From Clostridiales bacterium (GTDB lineage: Bacteria > Bacillota > Clostridia > Oscillospirales > Butyricicoccaceae): a stretch of 11,579 bases of DNA. Below are positions 1-5,945 of this stretch, piece by piece; position 1 is the first letter of the stretch, and the number at the start of each line of letters is the position of its first letter. The notes under the pieces were generated by a model that saw nothing but the letters and a program-made list of their open reading frames with translations, had not been told where the DNA came from and did not search any database. The translations under genes were made by a program, and so were the position numbers. The stretch lies in contig JAHZHY010000116.1 in assembly GCA_019420045.1 (NCBI GenBank), positions 3,631 to 15,209 of the forward strand. The letters run 5' to 3'.

Positions 1-339
1 GTGGCCATTGGTTTTGGACTGCGCCATCAGGCCGTGGCCGACAAAAACGACGATATGCCCATTGACTATGTGGACCCGGAAGAAGGGAATTTTTCCCTCA
101 CCGAATCACTGGCCGTTGTGGATAAAGGGGAGGATACCAATCCCCTGGCCATGGAAATGGCCCAGTGCATCATGGAGCACGGCCGGGAAGAGCTGATCAA
201 GACCTATCCCAACCCCCTTTATGAGGGAGAGACTGCCGATCCGGCCAATCAATCGGCCAACCCCAGCGTATTTGAGCAGCCATTGACTTTTGAATTGTTC
301 CAGGCCCATCAAAAGCTTTCCGAAGCGGCGAAGGGTTGA
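1..339 (+). CDS. ABC transporter substrate-binding protein, C-terminal part (probable 2-aminoethylphosphonate uptake)
   Basis: Only the last 112 residues are visible. The reading frame is open to the left edge, so the GTG at position 1 is most likely an internal valine and the gene starts upstream. The end resembles the C-terminal lobe of iron/AEP-type (family 1) extracellular solute-binding proteins, with MPIDYVDPEEGNF, a stretch reading VVDKGEDTNPLAMEMAQCI, and a terminal YPNPLYEGE. Such lipoproteins capture the substrate outside the membrane and pass it to an ABC permease. The stop lies 23 bases before phnW, whose product consumes 2-aminoethylphosphonate, so AEP is the inferred ligand. The permease and ATPase genes would lie to the left. 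The family call is fairly firm; the ligand rests on context. Confidence 0.72.
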   Translation: MAIGFGLRHQAVADKNDDMPIDYVDPEEGNFSLTESLAVVDKGEDTNPLAMEMAQCIMEHGREELIKTYPNPLYEGETADPANQSANPSVFEQPLTFELFQAHQKLSEAAKG

Positions 340-362
340 TAAAAAGGAAGGAGTTTTATACC

Positions 363-1469
363 ATGAATACATACAAATTGTTGACACCCGGCCCTCTGAC
401 CACCACCGATACAGTCAAAGGGGAAATGATGGTGGACCGCTGCACCTGGGATGAGGATTATAAGAAGATCACCCAGAAGATCCGGCGGAAACTGTTGGAG
501 CTGGCCCATGTTTCGGAAGATGATTACACCGCTGTACTGATGCAGGGAAGCGGCACCTTTGGCGTGGAAAGTGTACTGTCCAGCGTGGTGGGGGCAGAAG
601 ACAAGGTGCTTATCTGTTCCAATGGAGCTTATGGAGAGCGGATGGTGGATATGTGCACCCACGGCCATATTCCCTATGTACATTACGCCCAGGCGTATGA
701 CCAGATCCCCGATGCGGCTCATGTGGCGGAGCTTCTCCGTCAGGACCCGTCCATCACCCATGTGGCTATGGTCCACAGCGAGACCACCAGCGGAATTCTC
801 AATGATATCCAGTCGGTGGGGAAAGTGGTACGGGATGCGGGAAAAACTTTCATTGTGGATGCCATGTCCTCTTTTGGCGGTGTGGATATTCCGGTGGCGG
901 ATTGGGGGATCGATTTCCTGGTGTCCAGTGCCAACAAGTGCATTCAGGGTGTCCCCGGATTTTCCTTTATTCTGTGCCGCCGGGATAAGCTGCTGGCCAG
1001 CGAGGGCAAAGCTCGGTCTCTGTCTCTGGATCTGTTGGATCAGTGGAAAGGGATGGAGAAAGACGGAAAGTGGCGTTTCACTTCGCCCACCCATGTGGTG
1101 CTGGCGTTTTCCAAGGCACTGGATGAGCTGGAGGAAGAAGGGGGGATTCCGGCCCGGAACCGCCGCTATACCGAAAACAATCGGCTTCTGATCCAGAAGA
1201 TGCGGGAGATGGGGTTTGCCACATATATCGATGGACGCAATCAGGGGCCCATCATCACCACCTTCCTTTATCCGGCTGGCGTGGCTTTCCAGTTTGCATC
1301 CTTTTACGATTACATCAAAGAGCGGGGATATGCCATTTATCCGGGAAAGCTGACCGAGATGGATACCTTCCGCATCGGCAATATCGGTGAGATTTATCCG
1401 GAAGATATTGATAAACTCACCAGCATCATCGCTGCATTTCTGGAAGAGAGAAAGGAGCAGATCGCATGA
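363..1469 (+). CDS. phnW: 2-aminoethylphosphonate--pyruvate transaminase
   Basis: This PLP enzyme moves the amino group of 2-aminoethylphosphonate to pyruvate, giving phosphonoacetaldehyde and alanine; it is the first step of AEP breakdown in the cytoplasm. The 368-residue product has normal family length. It begins MNTYKLLTPGPLTTT and has the signature SSANKCIQGVPGF with the Schiff-base lysine at K192. The D in IVDAMSSFGG (D166) should contact the PLP ring nitrogen, and the late arginine in DTFRIGNIGEI (R337) fits a carboxylate or phosphonate contact. An in-frame TTG at 336 overlaps the previous gene, but AAGGAAGGAG at 344-353 lies 9 bases before the ATG at 363, so that start is chosen. The stop overlaps the phnX start (ATGA), implying translational coupling. 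Confidence 0.95.
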   Translation: MNTYKLLTPGPLTTTDTVKGEMMVDRCTWDEDYKKITQKIRRKLLELAHVSEDDYTAVLMQGSGTFGVESVLSSVVGAEDKVLICSNGAYGERMVDMCTHGHIPYVHYAQAYDQIPDAAHVAELLRQDPSITHVAMVHSETTSGILNDIQSVGKVVRDAGKTFIVDAMSSFGGVDIPVADWGIDFLVSSANKCIQGVPGFSFILCRRDKLLASEGKARSLSLDLLDQWKGMEKDGKWRFTSPTHVVLAFSKALDELEEEGGIPARNRRYTENNRLLIQKMREMGFATYIDGRNQGPIITTFLYPAGVAFQFASFYDYIKERGYAIYPGKLTEMDTFRIGNIGEIYPEDIDKLTSIIAAFLEERKEQIA

Positions 1470-2251
1470 TCGAAGGCGTTATTTTTGATTGGGCCGGTAC
1501 CACGGTAGACTACGGTTGTTTTGCTCCGGTGCAGGCTTTTATGGAGGCGTTTGCCCATTATGGCGTGCCGGTTACTGCAGAAGAGACCCGAAAACCCATG
1601 GGGATGCTGAAGCGGGATCATATTCGGACGATGTTGGAGATGGAGCGCATTTCCCAGGCATGGGAAAAGACCCATGGGCATAAGGCTGACGAAAAGGATG
1701 TTGATGCAGTGTATGCCCAGTTTGAGCCCAAGCTGTTTTCCATTCTGGATCGGTTTGCATCACCTAAGCCCTTTACCGTGGAGGTTGCAGCGCAGCTGCG
1801 GGAAATGGGGATTAAAATCGGCTCCACCACAGGCTACACCGATGCTATGATGAACATTGTGGCACCCCAGGCAGCCAAAGAGGGATATGCTCCGGATTTC
1901 TGGATCAGCCCCGATGGAGTGGGCGGAAAAGGCCGGCCCTATCCCTATATGATCTTTGCCAATATGCAGGCGTTGGGGTTGTCCTCTGTGAAGAATGTGG
2001 TAAAAGTGGGCGACACCATCTCCGATATCAAAGAAGGCGTTCAGGCCGGCGTCTGGACGGTGGGAGTGGTGGAAGGAAGCTCCCAGCTGGGATTGAGCCA
2101 GCAGGAATACCAGCAGCTGTCCGCCAAAGCCAGAGAGGATGCTTGCCGCAAAGCGGAAATCGGTTTCCGCCAGGCCGGGGCCCAGTTTGTCATTCAGAAT
2201 TTGTCTCAGCTTCCGGCATTGATTCAGGCGCTGGGAATGGAAAAGCATTGA
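1466..2251 (+). CDS. phnX: Phosphonoacetaldehyde hydrolase (phosphonatase)
   Basis: This HAD-superfamily enzyme cleaves the carbon-phosphorus bond of phosphonoacetaldehyde to acetaldehyde and phosphate, completing AEP degradation begun by PhnW. The 261-residue length is typical. Motif I reads VIFDWAGTTVDYGCFAP, with nucleophile D8 and the family-specific alanine (A10) where most HAD enzymes have a second aspartate. The cap-domain lysine that forms the Schiff base with substrate is K49 in MGMLKRDH. Motif II is GSTTGYT (119-125). Motif III is KVGDTISDIKEG, with D183 and D187 as Mg ligands. The ATG overlaps the phnW stop by four bases, and AAAGGAG sits just upstream inside phnW. A strong hairpin follows at 2267-2297, so phnX is the last gene of the operon. 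No key residue is missing. Confidence 0.96.
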   Translation: MIEGVIFDWAGTTVDYGCFAPVQAFMEAFAHYGVPVTAEETRKPMGMLKRDHIRTMLEMERISQAWEKTHGHKADEKDVDAVYAQFEPKLFSILDRFASPKPFTVEVAAQLREMGIKIGSTTGYTDAMMNIVAPQAAKEGYAPDFWISPDGVGGKGRPYPYMIFANMQALGLSSVKNVVKVGDTISDIKEGVQAGVWTVGVVEGSSQLGLSQQEYQQLSAKAREDACRKAEIGFRQAGAQFVIQNLSQLPALIQALGMEKH

Positions 2252-2266
2252 TATAGAAGTAAAAGC

Positions 2267-2297
2267 AAAAGGGCAGGGAAAATTCCCTGCCCTTTTT
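2267..2297 (+). terminator. Rho-independent terminator after phnX
   Basis: A perfect inverted repeat AAAAGGGCAGGGAA / TTCCCTGCCCTTTT pairs 2267-2280 with 2283-2296, and a run of five T (2293-2297) forms the tract. It begins 15 bases after the phnX stop and ends the phosphonate operon. The leading A-run would also allow function on the other strand. Confidence 0.9.
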
Positions 2298-2302
2298 GGT
2301 GT

Positions 2303-2340
2303 GCGTAAAAAGGCTGGAACTTTGCAGCCCATTTTTGCGC
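2303..2340. repeat. Second imperfect hairpin downstream of phnX
   Basis: GCGTAAAAAGGCTG (2303-2316) can pair with CAGCC, a bulged CA, and TTTTTGCGC (2325-2340), with an 8-base loop and one G-T wobble. It follows the phnX terminator within six bases. It may be a backup terminator or a remnant of an intergenic repeat. There is no clean T-run after the stem on the plus strand. Confidence 0.5.
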
Positions 2341-2393
2341 GGATAAAAAATATGAAAAATTTGTATTTTTGTGTCGCATTGCTTCGAAGTAAC

Positions 2394-2402
2394 TGGTATA
2401 AT
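2394..2402 (+). promoter_or_regulatory. Extended -10 promoter for the DUF4230 gene
   Basis: TGGTATAAT is a perfect extended -10 element (TGn plus TATAAT at 2397-2402). No good -35 is seen at the proper distance, which suits extended -10 promoters. Transcription would begin near 2409, leaving a leader of about 80 bases before the ATG at 2491. Confidence 0.7.
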
Positions 2403-2490
2403 AGGAAAGCAATGGAGAAACATGACAGGGTCTCTCCGCGAAATTTGCAGACTCTGTTATGAAAATCTTCAAAATGGAGGGTAAAAAGAG

Positions 2491-3174
2491 ATGAACGAGC
2501 AAAAACAAGAAATCAAAGAGCAGACACAGTCCGTGCAGGTGCAGGAGACAGCAAAAAAGAAGAAAGGGAAAGGCTTTTTCCGCTGGCTGATACACCATCC
2601 CAAATTGCTGATACTGTTTATCCTGGTGGTGGCTATAGCCGTGTGTGGTCCCTTCTTCTGGTTGGCGATCCGGGATAATCTAAGCATTTATAGCGATACT
2701 AGTAAATTGGGATTTGAAGATATCGGTGAGATGGCTACACAAGTAGCATATTGTACGGAAATAAGTGTTACTGAAAAAGATAGAGATCTGTTCGGTGTCC
2801 ATATTCCTTTTACACAGAGCAAAAATATTTATAGTTATGATGTAGTTATCAAGGCTGGGTATGATTTCGGAGAGATCGATTGGGAAGTGGATAAAGAGGC
2901 AAAAACTATTAAAGTAAAGCTTCCAGAAGCAAAAGTCCTTAGCAATGAGATTAAATTGGATTCCTTCAAAGTTTATTATGAGAAGGAGAGCATTTTCCGT
3001 CCTTTGACTTTGGAAGAAAACAATAAATCAATGGAAGAATTGCAGAAAAATGCAGAGAAAGATGCTATCGCCAATGGCTTATTCGAAAATGCTCAAACAA
3101 ATGCAGAAAATATTCTGAAAACTTTCTTTGCCAAAGGTTTTGATCTAGAAGAATACGAAATTAGCTTTTCGTAA
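2491..3174 (+). CDS. DUF4230 domain-containing membrane-anchored protein
   Basis: The 227-residue product has a charged, lysine-rich cytoplasmic N-terminus (1-37), one membrane segment (about 38-60), and an extracytoplasmic remainder. The latter contains the DUF4230-like pattern: an early conserved stretch (IGEMATQVAYCTEISV), a pair of beta strands (YDVVIKAGYDFGEIDWEVD, then KTIKVKLPEAKVL), and a helical tail (KNAEKDAIANGLFENAQTNA) ending near FDLEEYEISF. Members are widespread in Firmicutes and Bacteroidota and have no established function. TGGAGG at 2475-2480 supports the ATG at 2491. Up to about 2673 the codons look like the neighbours'; after that the gene is clearly richer in A and T to its end. 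A 30-residue membrane protein follows 18 bases later in the same transcript. The domain call was made by eye. Confidence 0.8.
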   Translation: MNEQKQEIKEQTQSVQVQETAKKKKGKGFFRWLIHHPKLLILFILVVAIAVCGPFFWLAIRDNLSIYSDTSKLGFEDIGEMATQVAYCTEISVTEKDRDLFGVHIPFTQSKNIYSYDVVIKAGYDFGEIDWEVDKEAKTIKVKLPEAKVLSNEIKLDSFKVYYEKESIFRPLTLEENNKSMEELQKNAEKDAIANGLFENAQTNAENILKTFFAKGFDLEEYEISFS

Positions 3175-3192
3175 GAATGAAAGGAAAATTAG

Positions 3193-3285
3193 ATGAAAAG
3201 CTTTGCGAGAGGGATTTTATACGCGCTGGGGATTCTGGCGGCCGCTGTGGTGATCTTTTACTTCATTCTGTTCATCACCGCCTGA
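3193..3285 (+). CDS. Small 30-residue single-span membrane protein
   Basis: ATG at 3193 opens a 30-codon frame: MKSFARGILYALGILAAAVV, then IFYFILFITA and TGA. Residues 7-30 form one hydrophobic span behind a short basic N-terminus (K2, R6), the usual topology for N-terminus-in small membrane proteins. AAAGGA at 3179-3184 lies 8 bases before the ATG. It starts 18 bases after the DUF4230 stop, with no terminator between, and is followed 23 bases later by the shared terminator, so it is probably the last gene of that transcript. Its base composition matches the GC-richer genome rather than the AT-rich part of the DUF4230 gene. I do not recognise the family. A partner or regulator of the DUF4230 protein is speculation from position alone. 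Confidence 0.7.
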   Translation: MKSFARGILYALGILAAAVVIFYFILFITA

Positions 3286-3308
3286 GCCCCTGCTGCACAG
3301 CGCAAAAC

Positions 3309-3342
3309 AAAGCCCTGGGAGAAAATTCTCCCAGGGCTTTTT
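3309..3342. terminator. Bidirectional terminator between convergent genes
   Basis: AAAGCCCTGGGAGAA (3309-3323) pairs perfectly with TTCTCCCAGGGCTTT (3326-3340), with a two-base centre and T-runs readable from both sides (TTTTT on plus, TTTGTTTT on minus). It separates the small membrane protein (plus) from the multi-pass membrane protein (minus) and should stop both transcripts. Confidence 0.9.
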
Positions 3343-3352
3343 GCTTATCGTG

Positions 3353-4315
3353 TTATTTCTGATTGTTTTCTTTGTTCCGCTTTTTCTGGCCTTCCTGAGC
3401 CAAGTCACGGATGCGAAGCTCTTCCTGGAATTCTTCGTTCCGTTCATCATGGCCGGTTTGCTGCAAGCCGGTCATCCGGGCCTGCATTTCGCCGGTGACA
3501 AAAGGACTGAGGTACATTCCGGAGGAAACGAACTTGGCCCGCTGCATGCCGCTGTCCAGAATGGCAAAAGGCTGGAAGATGGTAAAGAGCAAGGCATATT
3601 TCACTCCCAGCTTGGGGATGCGAATCACCAGGAGAACCAAAAGCAAAGCAGCCATCCACAGGTAGAGGGAAGGCTTGGCCAAGCCCATCAGAGCCAGCAA
3701 CAGCAGCGCCACGCTGGCGGCGGTGTTGCCCAGGCTGTCACTGTCATAGCCTTTCTCTCGGGCCGCATAGATGCGGAGAGGAAGAAACAGGATGTCTGCC
3801 ACAAGGCACACAGCCACAACTGCCACAAAGAGGAGAAGGTATTTCCAGTTCCAGGTGCCCCAATACTCCCGCAGAGCCTCTTTGTGCTGCTGCTCTTCGG
3901 CGATCATATGACCATTGGGGTTGGCGTTGTCTGCGAAGCTGTAAGAATACCGCTGGGCAACTTCTCCCCAGTCTTCGCTCCAGTGCACATAGTTGAGAGA
4001 AGGCAGGATGCCCACGAAGGAAGAGACCATATAGACGACTACCACAAGCCCTACGGCCAGGATAGCGGCCCAGCGTTTCCAGGGTTCAGAAAAGGCGTGG
4101 TCATACAGGTAAAGGATGAAACTCACCGCGAAATAGACAAGCACCAGGGAGCTGAGCACCAGCATCAGCACCATCAAGGGGCCGTAGGCCGGCTGGACCC
4201 GGCCGAAGAATCGGGTGGTTTCCCACAAAACCAGAGAGAGAAAGCCCAAGATCAGAATAAAAATAAAATTGGTGGGAACAAAACGGCGATTGCTCATCAT
4301 TTTCATACGAAACAT
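3353..4315 (-). CDS. Multi-pass membrane protein of unknown function
   Basis: The 320-residue product has about six membrane segments: near residues 13-31, 44-70, 82-103, 157-181, 199-214 and 217-232, with another weakly hydrophobic stretch at 237-252. Between the third and fourth lies a polar loop of about 50 residues (LNYVHWSEDWGEVAQRYSYS onward). The C-terminus (285-320) is highly charged, with EEFQEELRIRDLAQEGQKKR, probably cytoplasmic and helical. I do not recognise a family, and no catalytic motif stands out. The frame could extend 18 codons upstream to 4369, but a strong GAAAGGAGGG on the minus strand lies just before the ATG at 4315, and the extension would run into the promoter, so the shorter form is chosen. 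It is monocistronic in this window, with its own promoter and a shared terminator. Confidence 0.85.
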   Translation of the reverse strand: MFRMKMMSNRRFVPTNFIFILILGFLSLVLWETTRFFGRVQPAYGPLMVLMLVLSSLVLVYFAVSFILYLYDHAFSEPWKRWAAILAVGLVVVVYMVSSFVGILPSLNYVHWSEDWGEVAQRYSYSFADNANPNGHMIAEEQQHKEALREYWGTWNWKYLLLFVAVVAVCLVADILFLPLRIYAAREKGYDSDSLGNTAASVALLLLALMGLAKPSLYLWMAALLLVLLVIRIPKLGVKYALLFTIFQPFAILDSGMQRAKFVSSGMYLSPFVTGEMQARMTGLQQTGHDERNEEFQEELRIRDLAQEGQKKRNKENNQK

Positions 4316-4369
4316 AAGGACCCTCCTTTCAAAAGGTAAGAACAACGCTCTCTGATTCTGTTTGACCAT

Positions 4370-4397
4370 ATTATACTATGTGCCGAAATTTTGGCAA
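4370..4397 (-). promoter_or_regulatory. Sigma-A-like promoter for the minus-strand membrane protein gene
   Basis: Read on the minus strand, TTGCCA (4397-4392) and a perfect TATAAT (4375-4370) are 16 bases apart. The start would be near 4363, about 48 bases before the ATG at 4315. Confidence 0.75.
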
Positions 4398-4742
4398 GAT
4401 ATCCGGGTTAAAATCGGCGATATCACCAAATATATTGTTAAAAAATTATCAATATTGCTATGCGGTGATGGAATCGGTGGAAAAAAGAAAAACAAATAGT
4501 TACAGAAAAATAACAAAAAGAGTAAAAATAGAAGGGAATAAAAAGATGAGATTCTAAAAAGAAGAAAAATGATAATTTTTTATCAAGAAATAGGATGTAA
4601 AACGGAGAAAATGAAAGAAAAATAAAACAAATAGCAAGAAATATTTTGGCAAAATGGAATAAAAATTTAAAGAAAAGGGGAGAATATATCCCTGAAAAGC
4701 TCATATTTTACGGCGCTGGTGGGGAAGGTCGAAAGAAAATAG
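4398..4742. other. Long non-coding stretch, A-rich and purine-skewed
   Basis: This region lies between divergent promoters and holds no convincing gene. From about 4440 to 4680 the plus strand is dominated by A and G, with few C or T, unlike the rest of the window. A small AT hairpin TGATAA-TTTT-TTATCA is at 4570-4585. The long frames here have no ribosome site and biased residues that follow from the base skew. No tRNA, clear origin (no DnaA-box cluster) or mobile element end was seen. Confidence 0.6.
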
Positions 4743-4771
4743 TTGCAAATTGGTATCAAATCGGTTACAAT
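4743..4771 (+). promoter_or_regulatory. Sigma-A-like promoter for the G5/3D gene
   Basis: TTGCAA (4743-4748) and TACAAT (4766-4771) are exactly 17 bases apart. Transcription would start near 4778, giving a leader of about 157 bases before the ATG at 4935. Each hexamer has one or two mismatches from consensus. Confidence 0.75.
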
Positions 4772-4777
4772 GGAGAA

Positions 4778-4934
4778 GGTTTCAAGCTGGCAAACAGGCC
4801 AGCGGATGGTCAGAGCGCCATTCCCCGCAGACAGCAAGCGGGGGGAGCCAGCCAGAGGGCGGCAGAGCCTGCCTGATGACGGCACCAAAAACCCGCGGCC
4901 TTGGCCGTGAGGAAATGGAAGGAGACATTCCCCA
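4778..4934 (+). ncRNA. Structured 5' leader, candidate cis-regulatory RNA
   Basis: The leader is packed with inverted repeats. GCTGGC/GCCAGC pairs 4786-4791 with 4798-4803. CCCCGC/GCGGGG pairs 4823-4828 with 4838-4843. GGCAG/CTGCC pairs 4861-4865 with 4869-4873. CGGCC-TT-GGCCG centres near 4900. The octamer CATTCCCC occurs twice, at 4819-4826 and again at 4926-4933 directly before the start codon. GGAAATG (4911-4917) can pair with CATTCC (4926-4931), which puts the ribosome site AAGGAG (4919-4924) in a hairpin loop. I could not match it to the consensus of the c-di-AMP, cobalamin, fluoride or c-di-GMP riboswitches as I remember them. The structure is visible; regulation is inferred. Confidence 0.5.
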
Positions 4935-5921
4935 ATGGAAACCAAGAAAAAGAGCCGGTTGATCCCCATGTGTTCCATGTTCCTGGCTTCGTCCCTGTTG
5001 ATGGGCGGCATGATGATGGGCACCAAGCGGGTTGTCATTTATGATGAAGGGGAGCGCCATGTGGTCTATACCCTTTCGAATGACCCCCAGCGGGCCGTGG
5101 CCGCAGCAGGCATTGAACTGGGGGCTGACGATGAAATCACCTGCCCCGGAGACCTTTCCCAGGGCTTTGGAGTGGTACAGGTGGAGCGGGCCTTCCCGGT
5201 GTTCATCACCGCCGATGGCCGCACCCATATGCTGCAAACCACCGGCGGCACGGTGCAGAGCATTCTGGCCGACGCCGGCATCACCCTGGGAGAGCAGGAT
5301 CTGGTTTATCCGGCCTCCGGGGAGGAGCTGACCCAGGGCAGTGATATCACTGTCCGCCGGGTGGAAGTGCGCAATGAAGAAGTGCGGGAGAGCATCCCCT
5401 ATACCACCAAGACGGTGGAGACCGACGCTCTTCCCTATGGGAAGAGCCGGGTAGTGCAGCAAGGGCAGGCCGGTGAAAAGGTGACCACCTTCCGGGTGGA
5501 GTACCGGGACGGGGCAGAATACAGCCGCACCAGCCTGGGTACTGAAATTACCCGCCAGCCGGTGACCGAAGTGATTGAAACCGGCACCGGAGGTATGGTA
5601 CAATACAACGGTCAGAAGTACACTTACAGCAAGGTGTATCAAATGAAGGCCACTGCCTATACCACAGAGGGCAAGACCTGGAAGAAAACTGCTTCCGGCA
5701 CCATCGCCCGTGTGGGCGCTGTGGCGGTGGATAGAAATGTGATCCCTCTAGGTTCCCGCCTGCTCATCCAGGGCAGTGACGGCAGCTGGATGTATGGCCT
5801 GGCGGTGGCGGAAGACACCGGCGGCGCTGTGAAGGGAAACAAGATCGACCTTTATTTCAACACCTATCGGGAGTGTATCAATTTCGGCGTACGGACGGCT
5901 ACCGTCTATGTGCTGGATTAG
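4935..5921 (+). CDS. YabE-like G5 and 3D domain cell-wall protein
   Basis: The 328-residue product begins with a short basic N-terminus and a hydrophobic signal or anchor (about 9-29). Two ubiquitin-like DUF348 repeats follow (about 33-75 and 85-130), then a G5 domain (about 140-217) and a C-terminal 3D domain (235-328). The three aspartates that name the 3D domain are D266 (AVDRNVIPLGS), D294 (AEDTGG) and D305 (KIDLYF). This architecture matches Bacillus YabE and resuscitation-factor-like proteins; the 3D fold resembles MltA-type lytic transglycosylases, so peptidoglycan cleavage outside the membrane is the likely role. AAGGAG at 4919-4924 supports the start. The gene sits 24 bases before rsmA, as yabE lies near ksgA in Bacillus, but rnmV is absent between them. 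The structured leader suggests control after initiation. Confidence 0.9.
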   Translation: METKKKSRLIPMCSMFLASSLLMGGMMMGTKRVVIYDEGERHVVYTLSNDPQRAVAAAGIELGADDEITCPGDLSQGFGVVQVERAFPVFITADGRTHMLQTTGGTVQSILADAGITLGEQDLVYPASGEELTQGSDITVRRVEVRNEEVRESIPYTTKTVETDALPYGKSRVVQQGQAGEKVTTFRVEYRDGAEYSRTSLGTEITRQPVTEVIETGTGGMVQYNGQKYTYSKVYQMKATAYTTEGKTWKKTASGTIARVGAVAVDRNVIPLGSRLLIQGSDGSWMYGLAVAEDTGGAVKGNKIDLYFNTYRECINFGVRTATVYVLD

Positions 5922-5932
5922 ATCGCGTCAAA

Positions 5933-5943
5933 AGGGTGATCAC
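5933..5943 (+). promoter_or_regulatory. Ribosome-binding site that fixes the rsmA CTG start
   Basis: AAAGGGTGATC at 5931-5941 is close to the complement of the 16S 3' end (AAGGAGGTGATC). It places CTG 5946 at normal distance and lies 41 bases or more from TTG 5982, too far to serve it. Confidence 0.7.
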
Positions 5944-5945
5944 AT

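Noticed and set aside
336..362. TTG 336 as the phnW start
   Set aside because: It overlaps the previous gene's stop and has no ribosome site, while ATG 363 is ideally spaced from AAGGAAGGAG and matches the family N-terminus.
309..1094. Minus-strand 261-codon frame opposite phnW
   Set aside because: Antisense shadow of a clearly identified enzyme gene, with histidine-rich composition and no ribosome site.
3177..3362. A 61-codon frame overlapping the 30-residue gene
   Set aside because: It runs through the terminator and has a mixed, cysteine-rich composition. The frame starting at 3193 has the better ribosome site and a clear membrane span.
3341..4339. A 332-codon plus-strand frame opposite the multi-pass membrane protein
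   Set aside because: It lacks a ribosome site, has a histidine- and glutamine-rich composition typical of antisense frames, and the minus strand has a promoter, ribosome site and membrane-protein pattern.
4438..4704. Minus-strand phenylalanine-rich frame of 88 codons
   Set aside because: The residues follow directly from the A-rich plus strand. No ribosome site and no plausible protein pattern were seen.
4398..4742. Replication origin in the AT-rich gap
   Set aside because: rsmA and yabE lie near oriC in Bacillus, but no cluster of DnaA boxes and no dnaA, rpmH or dnaN gene is visible.
4778..4934. Known riboswitch classes (c-di-AMP ydaO, cobalamin, fluoride, c-di-GMP)
   Set aside because: The conserved core strings I remember for these classes are not present. 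UGAUGAC near 4874 resembles a fluoride element fragment, but the rest of that motif does not fit.
4750..4962. A 70-codon plus-strand frame across the leader
   Set aside because: It starts inside the promoter, has no ribosome site, overlaps the G5/3D start and codes for a low-information sequence.
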